Assembly: GCA_016710335.1 (NCBI GenBank) | Contig: JADJXQ010000004.1 | Location: forward strand, 310,001 to 374,000 | Length of the DNA: 64,000 nucleotides | Direction of reading: 5' to 3' | From: Rhodospirillales bacterium | GTDB taxonomy: Bacteria > Pseudomonadota > Alphaproteobacteria > Rhodospirillales > Defluviicoccaceae | Shown here: positions 35,591-43,800 of the stretch, piece by piece | How the letters are laid out: every line of letters starts with the position of its first letter | Numbering within the stretch: the stretch's first letter is position 1 | The notes under the pieces: model-generated | Told to the model about the DNA's origin: nothing | The model's database searches: none | Seen by the model: only the letters and a program-made list of their open reading frames with translations | Made by a program: the position numbers and the translations under genes

Positions 35591-36383
35591 AGGCCGCAGT
35601 TGCGGCGTGCGTGCCGAACGTGCGCGGTTGAGCGGACAGGGCGCGGATCAAGGTTTTCAGGCCCTCCGCCGGCCGTTCCTGGTCGATTTCTCCGTCGAGC
35701 ACGAAGCCGAAGCTGCCGGCGCGGTCCTCCTCGCCGGCCAGCGGCAGCGGATCGCTCCCGCTCAGGATCGGCAGGTTGCGACGCTCAGCCATGCGAAGAG
35801 GCAGGGGCTGCGGGAGCGATCCGGGACGGACGCCGCTATCGCCGACGAACACCCGATCGGCGCCTCCGGCCTCGACCGCCGCCGCGATCAGCTTGCCGCG
35901 CTTCAGCCACCACTTCCCGAACCCCCACGGGAGGACGGCGACGGCGCCGGAGTCGTGGACGGCGCGTATGCTCGCCGGCAGATCGGCGCCGTCCGCAAAC
36001 TCCCGATCGACGCCGAGCGCGCTGACCTCCAGACCCTCGGCCGTGGCGATCTGTCGCCCGGCCACCACGAGCAGGCGCGCGCCGTCGGGGCTCCGCGCAT
36101 AGAGCGAGATCTCCTCGCCGCTCCCCTCGAACGCCCAGCCGTTGCGCGCGCCCGCATCGGCCGCGTCTCGCCAGCCGCGAAAGGCATGGTCGCGGGCGGT
36201 CTCTGTCAGCATGATGCAACCGCCGACGCCGGGATCGGCGTTCAGCCGTTCGCCGGGATCGGCGTTCAACCGTGCGGCCGCGGCCCGGACATTGCGCAAA
36301 GCTGCAGATAAAAGCCGCTCGGGATCGAATTCGGGGTAAACATGAACGTGCGCGTCAACAAGAAACGGTCCGCGGCAAGACAT
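35556..36383 (-). CDS. PHP/amidohydrolase-like metal-dependent hydrolase
   Basis: A 275-residue protein opening with FLVDAHVHVYPEFDPERL, an HxH metal motif as in PHP or amidohydrolase enzymes. Later segments are VLPWGFGKWWLKRGKLI, DRVFVGDSGVRPGS and PILSGSDPLPLAGEEDRAG, which supply further possible metal ligands. Near residue 38 an 8-residue unit is duplicated (RLNADPGE then RLNADPGV), matching a 24-bp tandem repeat in the DNA around 36233-36280. Substrate unknown. It is convergent with the glycosyltransferase gene. Confidence 0.72.
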   Translation of the reverse strand: MSCRGPFLVDAHVHVYPEFDPERLLSAALRNVRAAAARLNADPGERLNADPGVGGCIMLTETARDHAFRGWRDAADAGARNGWAFEGSGEEISLYARSPDGARLLVVAGRQIATAEGLEVSALGVDREFADGADLPASIRAVHDSGAVAVLPWGFGKWWLKRGKLIAAAVEAGGADRVFVGDSGVRPGSLPQPLPLRMAERRNLPILSGSDPLPLAGEEDRAGSFGFVLDGEIDQERPAEGLKTLIRALSAQPRTFGTHAATAAFIRDQVRLRLR

Positions 36384-36478
36384 CGGTCGTGCGGCCCTAT
36401 CCGTGGCGAAAGCGGGATCGGCCCCTGCTGCTTAGCCGGGATCGGTACCGGTGTCCACATGCACGGGATGAGATCGGG

Positions 36479-36895
36479 ATGATCGGACGGACGAACACGC
36501 TGGCCATCTGGATCCGCTATGGCGCGCGCGCCGGCTTCGTCGTGGCGCTGCTCGCTGTCATCTATCTCTCTGTGGCACCGCAGACCACCTCTGCCTTCCC
36601 GGATGTCTCCGACAAGATCCAGCACGCCTTCGCCTATTTCGTTCTGACCATGCTCGGGCTGCTGTCCTTCCCGCAACAGAAAGCTTTGGCGGTGCTGGCC
36701 GTGGCTCTCATCGTGCTCGGCTGCGGCCTCGAAGGCGTTCAGGCCATGGTGCCGGGGCGCGTTCCGGCTGGTTCCGACATCGTCGCCAACACCGCCGGCG
36801 TGCTCATCGGGTTGCTCCTCGCTGCGATTGCGAGACGACTCCTGTTCAGCGCCCGTGCGTGCGATAAGAGACTGGCGCAAGGGGCCGGAAAATGA
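36479..36895 (+). CDS. VanZ-like membrane protein
   Basis: A 138-residue protein with four hydrophobic helices. AGFVVALLAVIYLSVAP is helix 1. The VanZ signature DKIQHAFAYFVLTMLGLL comes next, followed by LAVLAVALIVLGCGLEGVQ and GSDIVANTAGVLIGLLLAAI. VanZ proteins are small envelope proteins, some linked to glycopeptide tolerance. The ATG at 36479 is supported by a preceding GGGATGAGATCGGG stretch. It probably belongs to the envelope locus. Confidence 0.85.
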   Translation: MIGRTNTLAIWIRYGARAGFVVALLAVIYLSVAPQTTSAFPDVSDKIQHAFAYFVLTMLGLLSFPQQKALAVLAVALIVLGCGLEGVQAMVPGRVPAGSDIVANTAGVLIGLLLAAIARRLLFSARACDKRLAQGAGK

Positions 36896-36985
36896 GCAAC
36901 GTGCACAAAAACCTGTTGAATGTAGCCCGTTTGGGTGTAGTGTTGTCCATACTGCGTAATGCAAGCTTCATTGCGAGAAAGCGGT

Positions 36986-37198
36986 ATGGAAACTCAAGCC
37001 CAAGGCCTGATTCAGCCGGCATTCGGCCATTTTCCTCAGCGCGCGGTCGACCCGCCTCGCGAATCGGCTGAGGCGGACCAGGCATTGCCGGACGACGAAG
37101 AGGTGAAATGGCGGCGCCTCGGGCTCTTCCTTTGCCTGTGCTCCTGCGCCACCACGCTACTGTTGTTCTTGACCGCGTATCGGGTGCTGTTCGGCTGA
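36986..37198 (+). CDS. Small hypothetical single-pass membrane protein
   Basis: 70 residues from the ATG at 36986 (METQAQGLIQPAF). The N-terminal 40 residues are polar and Pro/Glu-rich; the C-terminus is one hydrophobic helix with cysteines (LGLFLCLCSCATTLLLFLTA). It is preceded by GAGAAAGCGG. An in-frame ATG at 36959 is possible. No family recognised. Confidence 0.5.
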   Translation: METQAQGLIQPAFGHFPQRAVDPPRESAEADQALPDDEEVKWRRLGLFLCLCSCATTLLLFLTAYRVLFG

Positions 37199-37217
37199 CC
37201 AGGGTGCGGCCGCGGGC

Positions 37218-37649
37218 CTATTCCGCAAGCTCTTTCAAGTTCATTTCGATCATTTGACCGCCCTCCGCGGGCACGAAGCCCAGGATGGTGGCGCGGAAGG
37301 TGACCGGCCGCTCCGGCGTGTTCAGCGCGTCGACCTGCGAGACCGGAATCTGCAGCACCACGTCCGGCGCCGGCGAGCCCTGCCCGTCCGCGTCCATGTC
37401 GATGTATGCCTCGCCTTCCTCGACGTAATCGTCGCCGCGGACGCGCTCGGCACGCACCATCCGGCCAGTCCAGCGCACCGTCTTGCCCTTGATTTCGGAG
37501 GAATAGGATCTCCACGCTGCGGCGTCTCCTTCCATGGCGGCGCGCACCTGGTCATAGGGGATATCCGCCACCTCCGGTTCGCCGTCGCCGCACGCCGTCA
37601 CCCCGAGCACGGCAACCATGGCCGCCGCCGTGGCATAAACGCTTCGCAT
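37218..37649 (-). CDS. Hypothetical lipoprotein
   Basis: A 143-residue secreted protein from the ATG at 37649. The signal peptide MRSVYATAAAMVAVLGVTAC has lipobox VTAC, so the mature protein is a diacylated cysteine lipoprotein. After an acidic linker come EIKGKTVRWTGRMVRAERV, APDVVLQIPVSQVDAL and VTFRATILGFVP, a beta-rich domain that looks OB-like. ATGs at 37664 and 37679 are alternatives. Function unknown; it follows the peptide-transport operon on the same strand. Confidence 0.65.
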   Translation of the reverse strand: MRSVYATAAAMVAVLGVTACGDGEPEVADIPYDQVRAAMEGDAAAWRSYSSEIKGKTVRWTGRMVRAERVRGDDYVEEGEAYIDMDADGQGSPAPDVVLQIPVSQVDALNTPERPVTFRATILGFVPAEGGQMIEMNLKELAE

Positions 37650-37731
37650 GTTTCGCTCCTTCATCGAGGACCAGGACACGCCCGCTCCGGACGTCGTTCA
37701 CGCACGCCGCGAGCGCGCGACTGTGCCGCCG

Positions 37732-38757
37732 TCATCGTTGATTTGCAACAGGATTGCGCGACTGCTGCGGAGCCGCTGAGGCGCCATCATGGGGGTCCCC
37801 GTTCAGGGGATAGTGGCAACGCACGGCGCCGGTCGCATCGGGGCTGAGCAGCGGTTGCTCCTGCCGGCAGCGGTCATCGGCGTAAGGACAGCGAGGGTGG
37901 AACAGGCAACCCTGAGGCCGATCATACTGGCCGGGGACGACGCCGGGGATGGTCGGCAACCGGCCCTTGACCAGCGCACGCTCCGGCAGCGATGCAAGCA
38001 ACGCCGCAGTGTATGGGTGGCGCGGCGCGGTGAACAGGGTGTCCGCCGGCCGTTTCTCGGCCACCTGACCCGCATACATCACCACCACCCGCTTCACCGT
38101 CTCGGCGATCACTCCCATGTCGTGGGTGATCAACACCAGCGCCATGTCGCGGTCGCGCTGCAGGCCGAGCAGCAGGTCGAGGATCTGCGCCTGGATCGTC
38201 ACGTCGAGCGCGGTGGTCGGCTCGTCGGCGATCAGCAGCTTGGGGTTGCAGGCGATGGCCATGGCGATCATCGCACGCTGGTTCATGCCGCCAGACAACT
38301 GGTGCGGAAACGAGTCGACCCGCGACGCCGCCGCCGGAATGCCGACCTGATCGAGAAGCTCGACGACGCGGGCGCGGCGCGCGCGGCGGCTGCCGCCCTC
38401 GTGCACCTTCAGCGTCTCGGAGATTTGGAAGCCGATGGTGAAGCAGGGGTTGAGGCTGGTCATCGGCTCCTGGAACACCATGGCGATGTCCCGGCCCGCG
38501 ATCCGCCGCCGGGCGGACGACGACAGGCTCATCAGGTCGGTGTCGCCGAACTGCAGACGGTCGGCGGACACCCGGCCGGGGTAGCCGATGAGGCCCATGA
38601 GCGCCAGCATGGTGACGCTCTTGCCCGACCCGGATTCTCCGACGATTCCGAGCAGTTCGCCCGTGTCGATGGTCAGGTTGACGTTGTCGACGGCGCGGAA
38701 CGACTGGTCCACGGGCCCGAACTCGACCGACAGGTTCTCGATTTCGACGAGCGGCAT
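37732..38757 (-). CDS. dppD: Peptide ABC transporter ATPase (DppD/OppD type)
   Basis: A 341-residue ATPase. Walker A is GESGSGKSVTMLALMGL, the signature is LSGGMNQRAMIAMAIACNP and Walker B is LLIADEPTTALD. The C-terminal oligopeptide-transporter extension carries a cysteine cluster (GCLFHPRCPYADDRCRQ) that may bind an iron-sulfur cluster. It is the last gene of dppABCD. A DppF-type second ATPase normally follows but is absent here. Confidence 0.92.
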   Translation of the reverse strand: MPLVEIENLSVEFGPVDQSFRAVDNVNLTIDTGELLGIVGESGSGKSVTMLALMGLIGYPGRVSADRLQFGDTDLMSLSSSARRRIAGRDIAMVFQEPMTSLNPCFTIGFQISETLKVHEGGSRRARRARVVELLDQVGIPAAASRVDSFPHQLSGGMNQRAMIAMAIACNPKLLIADEPTTALDVTIQAQILDLLLGLQRDRDMALVLITHDMGVIAETVKRVVVMYAGQVAEKRPADTLFTAPRHPYTAALLASLPERALVKGRLPTIPGVVPGQYDRPQGCLFHPRCPYADDRCRQEQPLLSPDATGAVRCHYPLNGDPHDGASAAPQQSRNPVANQR

Positions 38758-38770
38758 GGGACGGGTCGTC

Positions 38771-39703
38771 CTAGCGCTTCAGGCGCGGGTCGAGGGCGTC
38801 GCGGAGCCCGTCGCCGACCAGGTTGAACGCCAGCACCGTGATCAGGATGGCGAGTCCCGGGAACGTCACCACCCACCAGGCGCGCTGGATGAACTGCAGC
38901 GCATTGGCGAGCATCGTGCCCCACTCCGGCGTCGGCGGCTGGGCGCCCATGCCGAGAAAGCCGAGCGCCGCCAGATCGAGCACGGCGGTGGAGAACCCGA
39001 GGGTGGCCTGGACGATCAGCGGCGCCATGCAGTTGGGCAGCACCGTGATCAGCATCAGCCTGAGCGTCCCGGCGCCGCTGACCCGGCTGGCGGTGACGTA
39101 GTCCTTGGAGAGCTCGCCGATCACGGCGGCGCGGGTAAGGCGCACGAAGTGCGGCAACTGGACGATGACCACCGCCATCGCCGCGTTGATCAGCGACGGC
39201 CCGAGGATGGCGACGATGACGATGGCGAGAAGCAGGCTCGGCAGCGCCAGCATCACGTCCATCGCCCGCATGATGGCGATCTCCACGATCCCGCGGGCAA
39301 ACCCGGCGATCAGCCCGAGCGCGATGCCCGACGCCAGCGCCAAGGTCACCACCAGAAAGCCGATGGAGAGGGAGACGCGGGCGCCGAAGATGATGCGGGA
39401 CAGGATGTCGCGGCCGAGGTCGTCGGTGCCGAGCAGGAAGCGCGAGGAGCCGCCCGCGCTCCACACCGGCGGCGCCAGGAACGCCTCGCGGTACTGCACG
39501 TTCGGGTGATGCAGCGCCAGCACGTCCGCGAATACGGCGACCAACGCCAGAACGACGATCACCACCAGGCCGATCACCGGCCCCAGGTTGGCGCTGAAAT
39601 AGCGCCAGAACACGACGATGGGATGGGGCGGCGCCTCGGCGACACCCGCCGGCGTTGCTTCGGGCGCGATCGTCGCGGTGGCGGCATCGATGCGTTGGGT
39701 CAT
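38771..39703 (-). CDS. dppC: Peptide ABC transporter permease (DppC type)
   Basis: A 310-residue permease with an N-terminal OppC helix (LGPVIGLVVIVVLALVAVFA), a periplasmic segment (LLGTDDLGRDILSRIIFGAR) and the EAA-like loop SRVSGAGTLRLMLITVLPN near residue 220. It pairs with the DppB-type permease. The gene spacing is 16 bp to dppB and 13 bp to dppD. Confidence 0.92.
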   Translation of the reverse strand: MTQRIDAATATIAPEATPAGVAEAPPHPIVVFWRYFSANLGPVIGLVVIVVLALVAVFADVLALHHPNVQYREAFLAPPVWSAGGSSRFLLGTDDLGRDILSRIIFGARVSLSIGFLVVTLALASGIALGLIAGFARGIVEIAIMRAMDVMLALPSLLLAIVIVAILGPSLINAAMAVVIVQLPHFVRLTRAAVIGELSKDYVTASRVSGAGTLRLMLITVLPNCMAPLIVQATLGFSTAVLDLAALGFLGMGAQPPTPEWGTMLANALQFIQRAWWVVTFPGLAILITVLAFNLVGDGLRDALDPRLKR

Positions 39704-39719
39704 GGCCGCGCGTTCTCCG

Positions 39720-40730
39720 TCAGCGCCGATACCGAATGCGCGGGTTGATCATGCCGTAAAGCACGTCGACGATGAGATTGACCGCCATCACCACGCTTGC
39801 CACCAGCAGAACCCCGCCCTGCAGCACCGGATAGTCCCGTCGGCGCACCGACTCCACCAGCCACTTGCCGACGCCCGGCCACGAAAAGATGGTCTCCGTC
39901 AAAATGGCTCCCGCGAACAGCACCCCAACCGCGAGGCCAATGACCGTCACCACCGGGATCAGCGCGTTGCGGAGCGCGTGCAGGCCGATGACGCGCGCCG
40001 GCGGCATCCCCTTGGCGCGCGCGGTGCGGATGTAGTCCTCGCCAAGCACCTCCAGCATGGAGGAACGCGTCATGCGGGCGATGATGGCGAGCGGAATGGT
40101 GCCGAGCGCGATCGTCGGCAGAATCAGGTGGCGAACGGCCGACCAGAACGCCTCCGGCTCGTCAGACAGCAGCGTGTCGATGAGCATGAAGCCGGTGACG
40201 GGCTGCACGTAGTACATCACGGAAAGTCGCCCCGAGACCGGCGTCCAGCCGAGGTTGACCGAGAACAACAGGATCAACAGCAGCGCCCACCAGAAGATCG
40301 GCATCGAGTAGCCGGTCAGCGACACCCCCATGGTGGCGTAATCCAGGAACTTTCCGCGCTTCATGGCCGCCAGAATGCCGACCGGAAGGCCGATGGCGAC
40401 GGCGAAGACAATGGCGCAGACGGCAAGCTCGACGGTCGCCGGAAACAGCGCCAGGAACTCGTCGAGCACCGGCGTCTTGGTGACGATCGAGCGGCCGAGG
40501 TCGCCCGACAGCACGTCGGTAATGTAGACGACGTACTGGCTGAGCAGCGGCTGGTCGAGGCCGAGTTCGGCTCGCAACGCGGCATGCCGTTCCGGATCGA
40601 TCCCCCGCTCGCCGACCAGAAGCTCGATGGGATCGCCTGGGACGAGGCGGATCAGGGCGAAGGTCAGCAGCGTGACCCCGATGAACGTCGGGATCACGAG
40701 GCCGAGGCGCGTGAAAAGGAATCTCAGCAT
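39720..40730 (-). CDS. dppB: Peptide ABC transporter permease (DppB type)
   Basis: A 336-residue permease. It starts MLRFLFTRLGLVIPTFIGVT, has the typical LVPGDPIELLVGERG segment and the conserved loop TARAKGMPPARVIGLHALRN. LTETIFSWPGVGKWLVES is the DppB C-terminal signature. It is separated from dppA by 209 bp that hold an interspersed repeat. Confidence 0.93.
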   Translation of the reverse strand: MLRFLFTRLGLVIPTFIGVTLLTFALIRLVPGDPIELLVGERGIDPERHAALRAELGLDQPLLSQYVVYITDVLSGDLGRSIVTKTPVLDEFLALFPATVELAVCAIVFAVAIGLPVGILAAMKRGKFLDYATMGVSLTGYSMPIFWWALLLILLFSVNLGWTPVSGRLSVMYYVQPVTGFMLIDTLLSDEPEAFWSAVRHLILPTIALGTIPLAIIARMTRSSMLEVLGEDYIRTARAKGMPPARVIGLHALRNALIPVVTVIGLAVGVLFAGAILTETIFSWPGVGKWLVESVRRRDYPVLQGGVLLVASVVMAVNLIVDVLYGMINPRIRYRR

Positions 40731-40766
40731 TTCAAAGTGCCGTGCCTTTACGGCCAGGCACCCCGT

Positions 40767-40908
40767 CCGTCATCGCGAGGAGGCGAAACCGGTGTAGCGA
40801 TCCGGGAGCCGACACGCGCGCTGCGGGCACTCTGGATCGCCACGCCCCGGCAGGGGCTCCGGCGGGGGCTCCGGATCGCCGCGCCCCGGCGGGGGCTCGC
40901 GATGACGG
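40767..40908. repeat. 142-bp interspersed element bounded by perfect 13-bp inverted repeats
   Basis: CCGTCATCGCGAG (40767-40779) is the exact reverse complement of CTCGCGATGACGG (40896-40908). Inside are GATCCGGGAG, GGATCGCC and repeated GCCCCGGC/GGGGCTC blocks. The termini resemble the dispersed CGTCAT-GCGAG repeats found between genes in many Alphaproteobacteria. It lies between dppA and dppB and may form a large mRNA hairpin. Confidence 0.75.
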
Positions 40909-40939
40909 TGGAGATGCTGACAGCGGATGTGTCCGGTGC

Positions 40940-42538
40940 CTACTCCTGCAGGTCCACGCCGTAGAAGATGTGGCCGCCGAACGGGTCAATCTTGAAGTTC
41001 TCGACCTCTTTCCGCATCGGCTGGAACACCACTGAGTGGGCGACGGTGACCCACGGCGCCTCTTCCTTGAAGATCACCTGCGCCTGTTCGTAGAGCCTGG
41101 TGCGCTCTTCGACGTCCGTAGTCTTCTTGGCCTGCAGCAACAGGTCGTCGAACGGCTTATGACACCAGCGGGCGCGATTGGCGCTATCCTTGGCCGCTTC
41201 GCAGCCGAGCAGGACGTAGAGGAAATTGTCTGGATCGCCGTTGTCGCCGGTCCAGCCGAGCAGCACCGTCTGGTGCTCGCCGACCTTGGAGCGCTTGAGG
41301 TATTCGCCCCACTCATAGGTCACGATATCGGTGTCGACCCCGACCGCCTTCCAGTCCGCCTGGACCATCTCCGCCATGCGCCGCGCGTTGGGATTGTAGG
41401 GCCGCTGCACCGGCATCGCCCACAGGTCGGTCTTGAACCCGTCCTTGTAGCCCGCCTCGGCGAGGAGCTTTTTGGCCGCCTCCGGGTCGTACGGGTACGG
41501 CTCGACGCTTTCGTTGTAGGACCAGATGGTCGGCGGAATGGGGTTCTTGGCTTTCTTGCCGGCGCCCAGATAGATGGCGTCGATGATGGCGTCGCGGTTG
41601 ATCGCCATGTTGAGCGCCTGGCGCACACGCTTGTCCGTGAACGGCTCCTTCTCCGTGTTGAAGGCGAGGTAGCCGACGTTGAGGCCTTCCTGGGACAGGA
41701 CCTTGAGACTGGGATCCTGCTTCATCGCCTCCAAATCGGCCGGGTTGGGATAGGGCATCAGATGGCATTCGCCGGCCCTGAGCTTGGCGTAGCGCACCGC
41801 GGCATCTGGCGTGATGCTGAAAATGAGGCGGTCGAGCGGCGCCTTGCCGCCCCAGTAGTCCGGGTGCGCCTTGTAGCGGATCACCGCGTCCTTCTGGTAG
41901 TTGACGAGCTGGAACGGTCCGGTGCCGACCGGATCATGGTCGATCTTCTCCGGCGTGCCGGCCTCGCGCATCTTCTCGGCGTACTCGGCCGACAGGATCG
42001 AGGCGAACTGCATGCCGAGGTTGGCGATGAACGGCGCCTCCGGGCGGGTGAGGGTGAACTTCACGGTGTGATCGTCCACCTTCTCGATCGACTTCAACAG
42101 CTCCGGCATGTTCATGCTGTTGAAATATTCATACTGGCCGCCCGAGAGCTTGTGATCAGGGTGCTCCGGCTTCCATTGCCGGTTGAACGTGTAGAGGACG
42201 TCGTCCGCGTTGAAATCGCGGGTCGGGGTGAAGTCGTCCGTGGTATGGAACTTGACGCCCTTGCGGAGATGGAATGTGTACTCGGTGCCGTCATCCGACA
42301 CGTCCCAGGATTCGGCGAGGCCGGGGACGATCTTGGTGGTGCCGCGGTCGAACTGGACGAGTTGGTTGAAAATGTTGCGGGCCGTGGCATCGAACGTCGT
42401 GCCGGAGGTGTAGAGCGAAGGGTTGAAGCCTTCAGGACTGCCTTCCGAGCAGTAGACAAAGGTCTTGGCGTTCGCCGCGCCGGCCATCCAGACCAGGACG
42501 GCGGTTGCCAGTGCAGCAGTTAAGGCGGGAATTCTCAT
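40940..42538 (-). CDS. dppA: Periplasmic peptide-binding protein (SBP family 5, DppA type)
   Basis: A 532-residue protein with signal peptide MRIPALTAALATAVLVWMAG ending near AANA-KTFVY. The mature start FVYCSEGSPEGFNPSLYTSG and the segment KFTLTRPEAPFIANLGMQFA follow the DppA pattern. It binds di- or oligopeptides (or related solutes such as heme or delta-aminolevulinate) for the DppBCD system. It is first in the operon. Confidence 0.93.
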   Translation of the reverse strand: MRIPALTAALATAVLVWMAGAANAKTFVYCSEGSPEGFNPSLYTSGTTFDATARNIFNQLVQFDRGTTKIVPGLAESWDVSDDGTEYTFHLRKGVKFHTTDDFTPTRDFNADDVLYTFNRQWKPEHPDHKLSGGQYEYFNSMNMPELLKSIEKVDDHTVKFTLTRPEAPFIANLGMQFASILSAEYAEKMREAGTPEKIDHDPVGTGPFQLVNYQKDAVIRYKAHPDYWGGKAPLDRLIFSITPDAAVRYAKLRAGECHLMPYPNPADLEAMKQDPSLKVLSQEGLNVGYLAFNTEKEPFTDKRVRQALNMAINRDAIIDAIYLGAGKKAKNPIPPTIWSYNESVEPYPYDPEAAKKLLAEAGYKDGFKTDLWAMPVQRPYNPNARRMAEMVQADWKAVGVDTDIVTYEWGEYLKRSKVGEHQTVLLGWTGDNGDPDNFLYVLLGCEAAKDSANRARWCHKPFDDLLLQAKKTTDVEERTRLYEQAQVIFKEEAPWVTVAHSVVFQPMRKEVENFKIDPFGGHIFYGVDLQE

Positions 42539-42598
42539 GGATTTCCTCCCAATCGAAGCGGCGCAGTCGGAACCGCCGAGTTTCGTTCAGATAAAAAC

Positions 42599-42917
42599 TT
42601 AACTGCCGCGTCTGTCAATGCCGGGGCTGGCCTGCCGGCGGCAGTCATAGACAAGGATCGGCACGTGCGTACCCGTCGGGCCGATGAACTTGCCACGATC
42701 TGCGTCGTCGTCCGCCAGGCTGCCACGGTACACCGCTGCCTTGCCGTACCGCGCGCAATGCTCGGCGGCCGGCGTATCGGCGTTGCCGAAGCTGATCATC
42801 GGTTCCTTGACCCACGCAGCATCCGGCGTGCCGGACAGCAACTCCGGGCGGGCGCAGCCGGCAACCGCCAAAGCTCCCCAACACCAGACACCCCAGCACG
42901 ACGACCACCTTGTTCAT
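42599..42917 (-). pseudogene. Small lipoprotein gene interrupted by a single-base frameshift
   Basis: The ATG at 42917 gives MNKVVVVLGCLVLGS, the first part of a lipoprotein signal peptide. The frame then runs off, while a second frame supplies AVAGCARPELL (lipobox and mature start) and continues to AWVKEPMISFGNADTPAAEH, CARYGKAAVYRGS and VPILVYDCRRQ. Removing one base of the AAA run at 42870-42872 joins them perfectly (LGSLAVAGC). Either a real recent frameshift or a sequencing error. It overlaps the upstream kinase by ATGA. The family was not recognised. Confidence 0.7.
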
Positions 42918-43579
42918 AATCGGATCTCCGGATCCTTCCACAGGCGGAACCCGCCCTCGAAGGCGTTGGCGTTATGGCCGGGCCGGCAGAACGGCGGGAC
43001 CGCGTCAAGGTGGCGGACGTTGCCGCCGCCGAGGATGACGTAGTCGGTGACCAGCGCGTCGCGCAGTAGCGAGACGACGTTGGCGACCTCTTCTCGCCAC
43101 GCCGCCAAGCCCAGTCGCTCCAGTCCGCGCTGGGCGAGAAATCCGCCGAACGTATGGCCGGCCTTGTAGGGAAGCTGGGAAATCTCCAGGCCGTGCACGG
43201 TGCCGTGCACGAGGAGGGCCGAGCCAAGTCCGGTGCCGAGCCCGAGGAACAGCATGCGCCCGCCCTGGTAGCTGCCGATGGCCTGCATCGCCGCGTCGTT
43301 GACGATCCGGAGCGGCCTGCAGAAGCTCCGCTGGTAGTCGAACCCAACCCACCCCGGCCCCAGATTGTGCGGCTCAAGCGATGGGCGCCCATCCCGCACC
43401 ACGCCGGGGTAGCCGAGCGAGACGGCGTCGAAGCGCCAATCCGAGACCACCGCCAACGTCCGCTCGATCATCTGGGCCGGCGTCAATGCACGCCCGGAAG
43501 GAATCTGCCGGATTTCCGGGGAGGCGCTGGTGCGCATCTTGATGCTGGCGCCACCGACGTCGATCACCAGGATGTCCAT
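42914..43579 (-). CDS. ROK-family kinase, polyphosphate-glucokinase-like
   Basis: A 221-residue ASKHA-fold protein. Phosphate-1 motif ILVIDVGGASIKMRTSAS is at the start. VSLGYPGVVRDG and EPHNLGPGWVGFDYQ follow, then IVNDAAMQAIGSY and LFLGLGTGLGSALLVHGTVH near residue 130, and ILGGGNVRHL late. This resembles the short polyphosphate/ATP glucokinase-like ROK proteins. With PPK2 elsewhere in the window, use of polyphosphate is plausible but not shown. It is preceded by a good promoter and almost no leader. Confidence 0.8.
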   Translation of the reverse strand: MDILVIDVGGASIKMRTSASPEIRQIPSGRALTPAQMIERTLAVVSDWRFDAVSLGYPGVVRDGRPSLEPHNLGPGWVGFDYQRSFCRPLRIVNDAAMQAIGSYQGGRMLFLGLGTGLGSALLVHGTVHGLEISQLPYKAGHTFGGFLAQRGLERLGLAAWREEVANVVSLLRDALVTDYVILGGGNVRHLDAVPPFCRPGHNANAFEGGFRLWKDPEIRL

Positions 43580-43590
43580 GAGGTCGCCCG

Positions 43591-43620
43591 AATATAAGCT
43601 TCAACGAGTATAAGCTTCAA
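43591..43620 (-). promoter_or_regulatory. Putative sigma-70 promoter of the ROK kinase gene
   Basis: On the minus strand, TTGAAG (43620-43615), an 18-bp spacer and TATATT (43596-43591) fit a -35/-10 pair. The start codon is only 12 bases after the -10 box, so transcription would give a nearly leaderless mRNA. No Shine-Dalgarno is seen before the ATG. Confidence 0.5.
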
Positions 43621-43725
43621 GATGCCCCGCTTGCGTGGCGGTGCGCGATTATTGCGCCCGGATCACGCACTTGTGAGCCTCCAGAACGGTCTTGTAGCGC
43701 GCGGCCCGAGTATAAGCTTAAGATG
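43591..43725. repeat. Three copies of a TATAAGCTT-centred motif
   Basis: Copies lie at 43591-43604, 43606-43624 and 43708-43725. The last two are GAGTATAAGCTTCAAGATG and GAGTATAAGCTTAAGATG, differing by one base insertion. They occupy the divergent intergenic region between the ROK kinase and a hypothetical gene. Confidence 0.65.
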
Positions 43726-43800
43726 AAGCATTCGGCTAGCGGCCCCGGGCGCACACCGGGATCCTGCGGTTCAGGCCGGAGTCACCGGGGCGAGGCCGTC

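Noticed and set aside
35540..35600. GGTTCGACTCCGCCTGCG (minus strand), tRNA-like T-arm sequence
   Set aside because: It is coding sequence at the ends of the glycosyltransferase and hydrolase genes; no acceptor or anticodon stem can be folded around it.
24089..36895. Possible defence island
   Set aside because: No nuclease, helicase, methylase-restriction pair or reverse transcriptase; the genes fit glycan biosynthesis instead.
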